Positions 41,387 through 49,332 of a DNA stretch of 64,000 nucleotides are shown here, one piece after another. The stretch covers positions 1 through 64,000 of the forward strand of contig CAVUEG010000003.1 of assembly GCA_963740525.1 (NCBI GenBank), in the 5' to 3' direction. Below the pieces are notes generated by a model. That model was given only the letters and a program-made list of their open reading frames with translations. It was not told the DNA's origin and searched no databases. The stretch comes from CAVUEG01 sp963740525 (GTDB lineage: Bacteria; Actinomycetota; Actinomycetes; Propionibacteriales; Nocardioidaceae). The number at the start of each line of letters is the position of its first letter. Positions within the stretch are counted from its first letter, which is position 1. The position numbers and the translations under genes are program-made.

Positions 41387-42358
41387 ATGTCTTTGCTGAT
41401 CACCGGCTCGATCGCCACCGACCACCTGATGTCGTTCGGCGGCAAGTTCTCCGACTCGCTGGTCGTGGACCAGCTCGACAAGCTCTCCGTGAGCTTCCTG
41501 GTCGACGACCTCGAGATCCGCCGTGGCGGGTGTGCGGCGAACATCTGCTTCGGGCTCGGCAAGCTCGGGCTCCGCCCGGTCCTCGTCGGCGCCGTGGGCG
41601 AGGACTTCGTGGACTACCGATCCTGGCTCGAGCGGCACAACGTGGACTGCTCGTCGGTGCACGTCAGCGCCACGAAGCACACGGCACGGTTCGTGTGCAC
41701 CAACGACTCGGCGATGGCCCAGTTCGCGTCGTTCTACCCCGGGGCGATGTCCGAGGCGAGGGAGATCGAGCTCGCGCCGATCGCGCAGCGGACCGGCGAG
41801 GTTGACTACGTGGTGGTCGCGCCCAACGACCCCGACGCCATGCTCCGGCACACCGAGGAGTCCCGTCAGCGGGGCTACCCCTTCATCGCCGACCCGTCGC
41901 AGCAGCTGGCCTTCGGCGACGGGGACCTGATCCGCCAGCTGGTGGACGGCGCCGCGATCCTCTTCTCGAACGAGTACGAAGCCAGCCTGATCCAGCAGAA
42001 GACCGGCTGGTCCCGTGCGGACATCCTCGACCGGGTGGACACCTGGGTGGTCACCTTGGGGGCCGACGGCGTCCGCATCGAGCACAGCGGTGAGGAGCCG
42101 GTGACCGTGGCCGCGGTGCCGGAGATCGAGAAGGTCGAGCCGACCGGTGTAGGGGACGCGTTCCGGGCCGGGTTCCTGGCGGCGCTCGCCTGGGGTCTTT
42201 CCCAGGAGCGCGCCGCCCAGCTCGGCTGCCTGCTCGCGGTGTACGTCGTGGAGCGGGTGGGCACGCAGGAGTACTCCTTCTCCCGCGACGCGTTCCTCGC
42301 GCGGATGGAGTCGGCGTACGGCGCCGACGCGGCGGCCGAGGTGGCCGCGCACCTCTAA
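41387..42358 (+). CDS. adoK: Adenosine kinase, PfkB/ribokinase family
   Basis: Phosphorylates adenosine (purine salvage) in the mycobacterial-type branch of PfkB sugar kinases. The 323-aa protein shows LLITGSIATDHLMSF, the first PfkB signature region RRGGCAANICFGLGKLGL (about 45-62) and the second VEPTGVGDAFRAGFLAAL (about 250-267) with the catalytic Asp. It lies between erpA-type and ctaC genes as does Rv2202c. Assignment to adenosine rather than another sugar rests on this synteny and overall similarity. Its stop overlaps the end of the convergent TusA-like gene. Confidence 0.85.
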   Translation: MSLLITGSIATDHLMSFGGKFSDSLVVDQLDKLSVSFLVDDLEIRRGGCAANICFGLGKLGLRPVLVGAVGEDFVDYRSWLERHNVDCSSVHVSATKHTARFVCTNDSAMAQFASFYPGAMSEAREIELAPIAQRTGEVDYVVVAPNDPDAMLRHTEESRQRGYPFIADPSQQLAFGDGDLIRQLVDGAAILFSNEYEASLIQQKTGWSRADILDRVDTWVVTLGADGVRIEHSGEEPVTVAAVPEIEKVEPTGVGDAFRAGFLAALAWGLSQERAAQLGCLLAVYVVERVGTQEYSFSRDAFLARMESAYGADAAAEVAAHL

Positions 42359-42609
42359 CGGAGCCGGCGCACCAGATAGACCGGGGTGCCGTCGGCTGCG
42401 GAACTCTCCCCGAGGAACTCCTGCTCGCGCATCCGGCACCAGGCCGGGATGTCCACCCCCGAGGCGACGTCGGTCGAGGCCACCGCCACGACCTGGCCGA
42501 CGGCCACCAGAGGCGCGCCTCTGCGCTCGTCGCAGGCGTTGGCCAGCTTGATCACCGGCAGGGGGCAACGCAGGCCTCGGCAGTCCAGGTCGACGTCCGC
42601 CTCGGTCAT
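42355..42609 (-). CDS. TusA/SirA-like sulfur carrier
   Basis: An 84-aa sulfur-relay protein. The family motif CRGLRCPLPVIKLANA lies at about 10-25, with the persulfide-carrying Cys in CPxP. ATG 42609 overlaps the stop of the cysteine desulfurase (ATGA), so donor and acceptor are translated together: the desulfurase would load sulfur from cysteine onto this Cys. The final acceptor (tRNA thiolation or another pathway) is not shown by context. Confidence 0.85.
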   Translation of the reverse strand: MTEADVDLDCRGLRCPLPVIKLANACDERRGAPLVAVGQVVAVASTDVASGVDIPAWCRMREQEFLGESSAADGTPVYLVRRLR

Positions 42610-43751
42610 CGCCCGGCCTCCTGACGCAGGCGGCCGACGACCTCGGGCAGCACCTGCAGGAAGCGATCGATGTCGGCCTCGGTGGTCCGAAGGCCCACGG
42701 AGAGTCGCACGTTGCCGTGGGTGAGCACGCCCATCGCGGCGAGCACGTGGCTCGGAGTCAGGCTCGACGCCGTGCAGGCCGAGCCGCTCGCGACGGAGAA
42801 CCCCAGCTTCTCCAGCTCGGTCACGAGCGCCTCGCCTTCGACGTACAGACACGAGAACGTGACCAGATGGGGGAGTCGGTCCGCCGGGTCGCCGACCACC
42901 TCGACGTCGGGTACGTCGGCAGCGACCCGGGTGCGGACCCGGTCGACCAGGGCATGCTGCCGCGCTTCGGTCTCCTCACGGTTCTCCAGGACGGCGCTCA
43001 GTGCCGCGGCGGACGCAAGCGCGGCCGGGACGTTCTCGAAGCCCGTGGCGCGCTCGTCGACCCGGTCATCGGCAGGGAAGGCGGCCCGCCACCGGGCGCC
43101 CTTGCGCACGAGGAGCACCCCGACGCCCGCGGGCCCGCCCCACTTGTGAGCGCTGGCGGCGACTGCGGACCAGCCCTCGGCAAGCGGCTCACGTCCGGCC
43201 GACGCGCAGGCGTCGACGAAGACCGGCGTGGCCCCGGCGGCTGTCATCACCTCGGCGAGGGGCTGGCGGGTACCCACCTCGTGGTTGGCGGACTGGACCG
43301 CGACGACGGCAGCCGAGGCCGTCCCGATCTCGGTCAGCGCAGGGACCTGGATCCGGCCCGACCGGTCGACGGGGATCGAGGAGACCGTCCCGCCGCGGCC
43401 CTCGTGCCAGCGCGCGGCGTGCAGCACCGCCGAGTGCTCGACCGCCGAGTGGACCAGGTGTCGGCTCGACCGGGCCCGCCCCTCGAGGAGCCCGAGCAGT
43501 CCGAGATGGACGGCCGCGGTGCCCGAGGAGGTGAAGGTGACCTCGTCCGGCCGAGCACCGAGACAGGTAGCCACCACCTCCCGCGCGTTGTCGAGGATCA
43601 GGCGGGCGTTCCGGGCCGGACCGTGCAGCCGCCGGGGGTCCGCCCAGCCTCGGTCCAGTGCCTCGAGGAGCACCTCGCGGGCCGCAGGATGGAGCGGTTC
43701 TGACGAGGCACTGTCGAGGTAGACCGGGCCGCCGCCTGCGTCAAATGTCAC
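42606..43751 (-). CDS. Cysteine desulfurase (NifS/IscS-like, PLP enzyme)
   Basis: Takes sulfur from L-cysteine as a persulfide. The 381-aa protein has the class V aminotransferase pattern: LDSASSEPLHPAARE near the N-terminus, HSAVEHSAVL (about 90-99), the Asp box VFVDACASAG, the PLP Lys in AASAHKWGGPAGVG (about 205-218), and the mobile catalytic Cys in SGSACTASSLTPSHVL (about 332-347). Start GTG 43751 is supported by TAAGTT six bases upstream. It is coupled to a TusA-like gene, pointing to sulfur transfer rather than to Fe-S assembly alone. Confidence 0.92.
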   Translation of the reverse strand: MTFDAGGGPVYLDSASSEPLHPAAREVLLEALDRGWADPRRLHGPARNARLILDNAREVVATCLGARPDEVTFTSSGTAAVHLGLLGLLEGRARSSRHLVHSAVEHSAVLHAARWHEGRGGTVSSIPVDRSGRIQVPALTEIGTASAAVVAVQSANHEVGTRQPLAEVMTAAGATPVFVDACASAGREPLAEGWSAVAASAHKWGGPAGVGVLLVRKGARWRAAFPADDRVDERATGFENVPAALASAAALSAVLENREETEARQHALVDRVRTRVAADVPDVEVVGDPADRLPHLVTFSCLYVEGEALVTELEKLGFSVASGSACTASSLTPSHVLAAMGVLTHGNVRLSVGLRTTEADIDRFLQVLPEVVGRLRQEAGR

Positions 43752-43757
43752 ACCCGG

Positions 43758-43763
43758 AACTTA
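43758..43763 (-). promoter_or_regulatory. -10 element TAAGTT, leaderless promoter of the cysteine desulfurase
   Basis: TAAGTT on the minus strand ends 6 bases before GTG 43751. Confidence 0.45.
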
Positions 43764-43843
43764 CCGGCCCACCTGGGCGCCAAACGACGGTGCCTCTGGA
43801 GTAATGTTCCGCATGTCCCGTCCGTGAGTAGAGAGGCCTGTTC

Positions 43844-44698
43844 GTGGGTCTGGAGCTCCCCAAGCGTGTCCGCCGTATGGCGACCGGGGTCCTGGTGACT
43901 GGCAGCCTGCTGATGCTCGGAGCATGCTCCAGCGCAGACCAGGCCCAGATCAACCGTCTGGCGATGCCGGAAGGGGTCACCAAGCAGGCGCCGTACATCT
44001 ATGACCTGTGGCGCTGGTCGTGGCTCGCCGCGATCATCACCGGCGTCATCGTGTGGGGCCTGATCGGGTACGTCTCGTTCCGGTACCGCCGCCGCAGCGA
44101 GACCGACGTTCCGGTGCAGACGCGCTACAACCTGCCGATCGAGATCTTCTACACGATCGCGCCGATCATCATGGTGATCGTGCTCTTCTACTGGACCGTG
44201 ACGGTTCAGGACAAGGTGCTCGCGGACGAGCCGAACCCCGACCACACGATCGACGTGGTCGGCCAGCAGTGGTCGTGGACCTTCAACTACATGAACGAGG
44301 ACGCGATCGGCGGGAAGACCGTCTTCGAGGCTGGAACCGCCTCGGTCATCCCGACGCTCTACCTCCCGGTCGACCAGAGCATCACGGTCAACCTGTCCTC
44401 GCCCGACGTGATCCACTCGTTCTGGGTGCCGGCGTTCCTGTTCAAGATGGACGTGGTCCCGGGCCGCTCCAACCACTTCTCGTTCACCCCGACCCGCGTC
44501 GGGACGTACGTCGGTCGCTGCGCCGAGCTCTGCGGGGTCTACCACTCGAAGATGCTGTTCAGCGTGCACGTCGTCAGCCAGACCGACTACAAGGCGCACC
44601 TCCGCAAGCTCGAGACCGACGGCAACATCGGCCCGGCGCTCGGTGGGGCCGATGCGCGCACCCAAGCCGGATACGACCAGGACGGAGGCACGGAGTGA
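43844..44698 (+). CDS. ctaC: Cytochrome c oxidase subunit II (aa3)
   Basis: Membrane-anchored electron-entry subunit of the aa3 oxidase. The 284-aa protein has a lipoprotein-type signal (LLMLGAC, Cys28), two transmembrane helices (about 55-75 and 100-120), and the periplasmic CuA cupredoxin: SPDVIHSFWVPAF with the first His, then CAELCGVYHSKM (about 229-240) with both Cys, His and Met. GTG 43844 follows GAGAGGCC. Its stop overlaps the ctaD start (GTGA), and ctaF follows, so ctaC-ctaD-ctaF form an operon; ctaE is elsewhere in the window on the other strand. Confidence 0.96.
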   Translation: MGLELPKRVRRMATGVLVTGSLLMLGACSSADQAQINRLAMPEGVTKQAPYIYDLWRWSWLAAIITGVIVWGLIGYVSFRYRRRSETDVPVQTRYNLPIEIFYTIAPIIMVIVLFYWTVTVQDKVLADEPNPDHTIDVVGQQWSWTFNYMNEDAIGGKTVFEAGTASVIPTLYLPVDQSITVNLSSPDVIHSFWVPAFLFKMDVVPGRSNHFSFTPTRVGTYVGRCAELCGVYHSKMLFSVHVVSQTDYKAHLRKLETDGNIGPALGGADARTQAGYDQDGGTE

Positions 44699-46440
44699 CC
44701 ACTGCCGCCAGCGTTCCCCTGCGCAAGCCACTCGGCCAGCAGATCGTCCGGGTGCTCACCACGACCGACCACAAGGTGATCGGCAAGCTGTACCTGGGCA
44801 CGTCCTTCGCCTGGTTCCTCATCGGCGGCATCATGGCGCTGCTGATGCGCTCCGAGCTGGCCTTCCCGGGTCAGCAGGTCGTCAACGACGAGCTCTACAA
44901 CCAGCTGTTCACGATGCACGGCACGATCATGCTGCTGCTGTTCGCGACCCCGCTGTTCTTCGGGTTCGCCAACGTCATCATGCCGCTGCAGATCGGCTCG
45001 CCCGACGTCGCGTTCCCGCGGCTGAACATGTTCAGCTACTGGCTCTTCCTCTTCGGTGGTCTGATCGCCGCCGCCGGGTTCCTGACCCCGCAGGGAGCCG
45101 CTGACTTCGGCTGGTTCGCCTACAGCCCGCTCTCGGACGCGGTCCGCTCACCCGGTGTCGGTGGCGACCTGTGGATCATGGGGCTGTGGCTGGCCGGCCT
45201 GGGCACGATCCTCGGTGCGGTCAACTTCATCACCACGATCATCTGCATGCGGGCACCCGGCATGACCATGTTCCGGATGCCGATCTTCGTCTGGAACACC
45301 CTGGTCACCAGCCTCCTGGTGCTGATCGCGTTCCCGATCCTGGCCGGCGCGCTGCTCTCGCTCGAGGCCGACCGGACGCTCGGAGCCCATGTCTTCGATG
45401 CCGTGCACGGTGGCCCGATCCTGTGGCAGCACCTGTTCTGGTTCTTCGGCCACCCCGAGGTCTACATCATCGCGCTGCCGTTCTTCGGCATCGTGACCGA
45501 GATCCTCCCGGTGTTCAGCCGCAAGCCGATCTTCGGCTACGTCGGCCTTGTCGCCGCGACCCTGGGCATCGCGATCCTGTCGGTTGCCGTCTGGGCCCAC
45601 CACATGTTCGTCACCGGCGCGGTCGACCTGCCCTTCTTCTCGGGCATGACGTTCCTGATCGCCGTACCGACCGGGGTGAAGTTCTTCAACTGGATCGGCA
45701 CTATGTGGGGCGGGTCGATCAGCTTCGACACGCCCATGCTCTGGTCCGTCGGCTTCCTGACCACCTTCCTCTTCGGTGGCCTGACCGGCATCATCCTGGC
45801 CTCGCCTCCGCTCGACTTCCACGTGTCCGACTCGTACTTCGTGGTCGCCCACTTCCACTACGTCGTCTTCGGGACCGTCGTGTTCGCGATGTTCGCGGGC
45901 TTCTACTTCTGGTGGCCGAAGATGACCGGCCGGATGCTCAACGAGCGCCTCGGCAAGGTCCACTTCTGGATGCTGTTCATCGGCTTCCACACGACCTTCC
46001 TCGTCCAGCACTGGCTGGGCGTCGAGGGGATGCCCCGTCGGTACGCCGACTACCTGCCGACGGACGGCTTCACGACGCTGAACCAGATCTCGACGATCGG
46101 TGCGTTCCTGCTCGGTGCCTCGACCCTTCCGTTCCTCTACAACGTCTACCAGTCCAGGCTCTCGCCGCTGGTCGGCGTCGACGACCCCTGGGGTTGGGGA
46201 CGCTCCCTCGAATGGGCCACCAGCTCGCCGCCGCCCCGGCACAACTTCGTGTCGATTCCGCGGATCCGCTCGGAGTCGCCCGCGTTCGACCTGCACCACC
46301 CGGAGGTCGCGGCGCTGGAGATGGCCGACAACAACCGGCTGGGCGACGACGAGCTGACCGATGCTCCGAACATGGAAGGGCGCCAGGCTCACCTCGACCA
46401 GACCATGGGCCGAGGCTCCGATGACGTGAAGGGTGACTGA
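44695..46440 (+). CDS. ctaD: Cytochrome c oxidase subunit I (aa3)
   Basis: Catalytic subunit carrying heme a and the heme a3-CuB centre; reduces O2 and pumps protons. The 581-aa protein has 12 transmembrane segments. Conserved landmarks: FTMHGTIMLLL (heme a His), WFFGHPEVYIIALP (CuB His and the cross-linked Tyr), VWAHHMFVTG (two CuB His) and VVAHFHYVVFG (heme a3 and heme a His). The C-terminal 80 residues are soluble and acidic. GTG 44695 overlaps ctaC by 4 bases. Confidence 0.97.
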   Translation: MTTAASVPLRKPLGQQIVRVLTTTDHKVIGKLYLGTSFAWFLIGGIMALLMRSELAFPGQQVVNDELYNQLFTMHGTIMLLLFATPLFFGFANVIMPLQIGSPDVAFPRLNMFSYWLFLFGGLIAAAGFLTPQGAADFGWFAYSPLSDAVRSPGVGGDLWIMGLWLAGLGTILGAVNFITTIICMRAPGMTMFRMPIFVWNTLVTSLLVLIAFPILAGALLSLEADRTLGAHVFDAVHGGPILWQHLFWFFGHPEVYIIALPFFGIVTEILPVFSRKPIFGYVGLVAATLGIAILSVAVWAHHMFVTGAVDLPFFSGMTFLIAVPTGVKFFNWIGTMWGGSISFDTPMLWSVGFLTTFLFGGLTGIILASPPLDFHVSDSYFVVAHFHYVVFGTVVFAMFAGFYFWWPKMTGRMLNERLGKVHFWMLFIGFHTTFLVQHWLGVEGMPRRYADYLPTDGFTTLNQISTIGAFLLGASTLPFLYNVYQSRLSPLVGVDDPWGWGRSLEWATSSPPPRHNFVSIPRIRSESPAFDLHHPEVAALEMADNNRLGDDELTDAPNMEGRQAHLDQTMGRGSDDVKGD

Positions 46441-46443
46441 CCG

Positions 46444-46842
46444 ATGAAGGCCGAAACCTGGATCTTCGGGATCTGCGCGATCTTCTTCGCGCTCGTCGCG
46501 CCGGCGTACTGGTTCATCGCCGGAGACCCCACCGGCACCTCGGCGCTGGTGATGACCTTCCTGCTGATGCTGCTGGTCACGCTCTACCTGGGCGTCCACT
46601 CGGCGCGGATGGAGAGTCCGCGCCCGGAGGACCGCAAGGACGCCGAGATCGCAGACGGCGCGGGCGAGCTGGGCTTCTTCCCGCCGTACAGCTGGTGGCC
46701 GCTGTGGTGCGCCGCCACGCTCGCGGTCTGCGTGCTCGGGGTCGTCTTCGGCTGGTGGCTCTTCATCATCGGCGTCGGGCTCGGCGCGATCGCCCTGAGT
46801 GGCTGGATCTTCGAGTACTACCGCGGCGAGCACGCGCACTGA
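46444..46842 (+). CDS. ctaF: Cytochrome c oxidase subunit IV, actinobacterial type
   Basis: A 132-aa small membrane subunit with four hydrophobic segments (IFGICAIFFALVAPAYWF, LVMTFLLMLLVTLYLGV, WPLWCAATLAVCVLGVVF, WLFIIGVGLGAIALSGWIF) and the actinobacterial signature ELGFFPPYSWWPL. It stabilises the bcc-aa3 supercomplex in relatives. ATG 46444 lies 3 bases after the ctaD stop. Confidence 0.93.
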   Translation: MKAETWIFGICAIFFALVAPAYWFIAGDPTGTSALVMTFLLMLLVTLYLGVHSARMESPRPEDRKDAEIADGAGELGFFPPYSWWPLWCAATLAVCVLGVVFGWWLFIIGVGLGAIALSGWIFEYYRGEHAH

Positions 46843-46961
46843 CTGAGCTATTCCACACCGTGGCGTGACCATCGCCACCGCTCCGCGGAGCCTCTGTGGC
46901 GGAAGCATTCCCGATCGGTTGTTACCCTTGTAGGGAGATTTCTGACGATTCGGGGAGTTCC

Positions 46962-48191
46962 ATGACGGTCCGACACCTAGCTGCCGGGCGCCTGCGCGCC
47001 GGTGCCCTTGGCGCGCTCGCGCTGGGTCTGGCAGTTTCCGGCTGCAACGCCAACGCGGAGGACACCCCGCGGGCTGGTGGCGCATCGCCCTCGGAGTCTC
47101 CCTCTGAAACGGCCCCCACCGAGTCGGCCGCCAAGATCAGCTCCAGCATCGACGCCGGCTCCCGCGCCGTGCCCGTGGATGCCGCGCTCAGGCTGGACGT
47201 CGCCGACGGCACCTTCTCGGACGTGGTCGTCCGTGCGGGCAAGGAGCGTAAGAAGCTCACCGGCGAGCTGTCGTCCGACAAGACGTCGTGGGTCGCGACC
47301 GACCGGTTCGAGCCAGGCACGAAGTACGTCGTCCGCAGCGTGGCCGTCGACTCCGACGGCCTGGAGAAGACCGACCGAAGCCGCTTCCGCACGGAGCCGC
47401 TGACGCTGGACCAGCAGACGTACCCCAGCATCGCGCCCCTGCAGGGCGAGACGGTGGGCGTCGGAATGCCCGTGATCGTCAAGTTCGACATCGCGGTCAC
47501 GAACAAGAAGTCCATCGAGCGCCACCTCCACGTCCGCAACTCCTCGGGCCAGAAGGGCTCGTGGTACTGGATCAGCGACTACGAGGCGCACTGGCGACCG
47601 GTGCACTACTGGAAGCCTGGCACCGAGGTGACCGTGGACGCGGACATCAACTCCGTGCCGGCCGGCAACGGCATCTTCGGTCAGCTCAGCCGCACCCAGA
47701 CCTTCAAGGTCGGCGACTCCGTGATCACGAGGGTCAATGTCGCCCAACACGTGGCGCGCACCTACGTGAACGGCCAGCTCGCACGCACGATCCCGATCAG
47801 TGGCGGCAAGCCCGGGTTCGAGACCCGCTCCGGGGTGAAGGTCATCGTCGAGAAGTTCCGCAGCAAGCGGATGGACGCGGCGACCACCGGCATCAAGAAG
47901 GACGACCCGGAGTACTACAACATCGAGGACGTCGAGTACGCCCTGCGGGTCACCTACAGCGGCGAGTTCCTGCACGCCGCTCCGTGGTCCGAGGGCTCCC
48001 AGGGCAGTGCCAACGTCAGCCACGGCTGCGTCGGCATGAGCACCGGCAATGCCGCCTGGCTCTACCACCTCACCAAGCGCGGTGACGTCGTGGACGTCAA
48101 GGGCACGGACCGGCAGATGACCCTGACGAACGGGTACGGCGACTGGAACCTCTCGTTCAAGGACTACAAGCGGGGCTCCGCGCTCCACTGA
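46962..48191 (+). CDS. Lipoprotein L,D-transpeptidase with Ig-like domains
   Basis: Makes 3-3 cross-links in peptidoglycan outside the membrane. The 409-aa protein has a lipoprotein signal (LAVSGC, Cys28), a Ser/Glu-rich linker, Ig-like domains (about 70-250) and a YkuD catalytic domain: TRVNVAQHVARTYVNGQL at its start and the active site NVSHGCVGMSTGNAAWL (His, Cys at about 352). This is the layout of mycobacterial LdtMt2 and LppS. ATG 46962 follows GGGGAG. The 3' end overlaps the convergent HTTM gene by 28 bases. Confidence 0.92.
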   Translation: MTVRHLAAGRLRAGALGALALGLAVSGCNANAEDTPRAGGASPSESPSETAPTESAAKISSSIDAGSRAVPVDAALRLDVADGTFSDVVVRAGKERKKLTGELSSDKTSWVATDRFEPGTKYVVRSVAVDSDGLEKTDRSRFRTEPLTLDQQTYPSIAPLQGETVGVGMPVIVKFDIAVTNKKSIERHLHVRNSSGQKGSWYWISDYEAHWRPVHYWKPGTEVTVDADINSVPAGNGIFGQLSRTQTFKVGDSVITRVNVAQHVARTYVNGQLARTIPISGGKPGFETRSGVKVIVEKFRSKRMDAATTGIKKDDPEYYNIEDVEYALRVTYSGEFLHAAPWSEGSQGSANVSHGCVGMSTGNAAWLYHLTKRGDVVDVKGTDRQMTLTNGYGDWNLSFKDYKRGSALH

Positions 48192-48961
48192 GGTGACCGA
48201 ATCGTCGACGGGCGGGTCAGGAACAGCGGGTAGAGCGACAGGCAGATGATCGAGAACGACACCAGCGGGTAGGGCTTGGTGATCGTGAACGGGATGACCA
48301 GATGCAGCCCGAGCCCGGCGGCCGCGGCCACCCAACGGAACCGTGGGATCCACAGCCCCACCGCCAGTGTGAACTCGGTCGCGACCGTGGCGACCGCCAG
48401 CAGGGGATAGGCGGCGTCCGGGAGTCCGACAGACATGTAGCCGCGAAGCGTGTCTCCTGACAGGAATCGGCCGTTCAGCTTCACGAGTGCCGCGAAGCAG
48501 TAGCAGATGCTCAGCTGGGTCATCAGGAGCACGACTCGGTCCAGCGTCGGCGCCGCGGGCGCCCGGTCCGCCGCACCCAGGGCCCAGGTCCGGTCACTGC
48601 GGGCGAAAGTGAGCCACGCGCACAGCCATGCCGCGAGGACGTAGTGGTTGGAGTACGTCTGCTGCTCCCACGCGATCACGGCCAGGGTGGTGACGGCCAG
48701 CCAGGGAGCCACCACCGGGACGAACAACCCGAGCATCAGGGCGATCGCAGCGGGCGCCGTGAGCGCCAGGAACACGGTCACGGTGACAGTGGTGACGGCT
48801 GGAAGCCCGTCGAAGGTGGGCATGGCGACGGTCCCGTCCTCGGCCACCTGGATCAGGGTGAAGTAGGCCTCGACGATGTTGAGCAGCGCGCCCAGCCCGA
48901 TGCCGATACGGGCCAGGGCCAGGGCGCGAGCGTCGACCTCGATGTCGCTCAGCCGCTGCAC
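48164..48961 (-). CDS. HTTM-domain membrane protein
   Basis: A 265-aa polytopic membrane protein with about seven hydrophobic segments, resembling the HTTM (horizontally transferred transmembrane) region related to vitamin-K-dependent gamma-carboxylase. Family-like pieces are ALALARIGIGLGALLNIVE at the N-terminus, WEQQTYSNHYVLAAWL and CYCFAALVKLNGRFLSG. It overlaps the upstream 108-aa gene by 13 bases, so both are expressed together. The function is unknown; gamma-carboxylase activity is not implied. It is wedged between the transpeptidase and qcrB. Confidence 0.75.
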   Translation of the reverse strand: MQRLSDIEVDARALALARIGIGLGALLNIVEAYFTLIQVAEDGTVAMPTFDGLPAVTTVTVTVFLALTAPAAIALMLGLFVPVVAPWLAVTTLAVIAWEQQTYSNHYVLAAWLCAWLTFARSDRTWALGAADRAPAAPTLDRVVLLMTQLSICYCFAALVKLNGRFLSGDTLRGYMSVGLPDAAYPLLAVATVATEFTLAVGLWIPRFRWVAAAAGLGLHLVIPFTITKPYPLVSFSIICLSLYPLFLTRPSTIRSPQWSAEPRL

Positions 48962-49275
48962 GAGACCTGCCGCACACGGCCGTGGCTGCGTACTCTCGCC
49001 GAGGCCGCACCGTCGACGTGGGCACAGAGGTACTCCGGAAGCCGGCGGGTCCAGTCGACCTCGCCCCGGAAGTTGGCCACGAGGGGGTGGACGTCTACCT
49101 TGATCCGCTGTCCGGAGGCGTCGAGGACGCGGAGCTCGAAGGAGCCACGCCCGGAGTACATCTGGAAGCCGAACATCGCCGGCGGGGGACGGAAGTAGGC
49201 GACGAGAGGCACCAGGATCTGCAATGCGAGCGCAGCCAGGAGCAGCACGCTGCGCCGTACGCCGGTCCCGGACAT
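48949..49275 (-). CDS. Small membrane-anchored partner of the HTTM protein
   Basis: A 108-aa protein with one N-terminal hydrophobic segment (SVLLLAALALQILVPLVAYF, about 9-28) and an external domain rich in strands (FGFQMYSGRGSFELRVLD). ATG 49275 is supported by a GATAAT -10 six bases upstream. The 13-base overlap with the HTTM gene implies a shared function, as in other actinobacterial HTTM pairs. No enzyme motif is visible. Confidence 0.7.
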   Translation of the reverse strand: MSGTGVRRSVLLLAALALQILVPLVAYFRPPPAMFGFQMYSGRGSFELRVLDASGQRIKVDVHPLVANFRGEVDWTRRLPEYLCAHVDGAASARVRSHGRVRQVSCSG

Positions 49276-49281
49276 GTATCG

Positions 49282-49287
49282 ATTATC
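49282..49287 (-). promoter_or_regulatory. -10 element GATAAT, leaderless promoter of the HTTM pair
   Basis: GATAAT on the minus strand ends 6 bases before ATG 49275. Confidence 0.45.
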
Positions 49288-49332
49288 AGGGTCGACGCAG
49301 GCGCAGACGTGCACTTCGCCCGGAAAGGGCTC

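Noticed and set aside
42610..42852. Longer N-terminus for the TusA-like protein
   Set aside because: The extension lies inside the cysteine desulfurase gene in another frame and is Arg-rich; the family starts at ATG 42609.
45148..47085. 645-codon open frame antisense to ctaD/ctaF
   Set aside because: Fully opposite to strongly conserved oxidase genes; composition is shadow-like.
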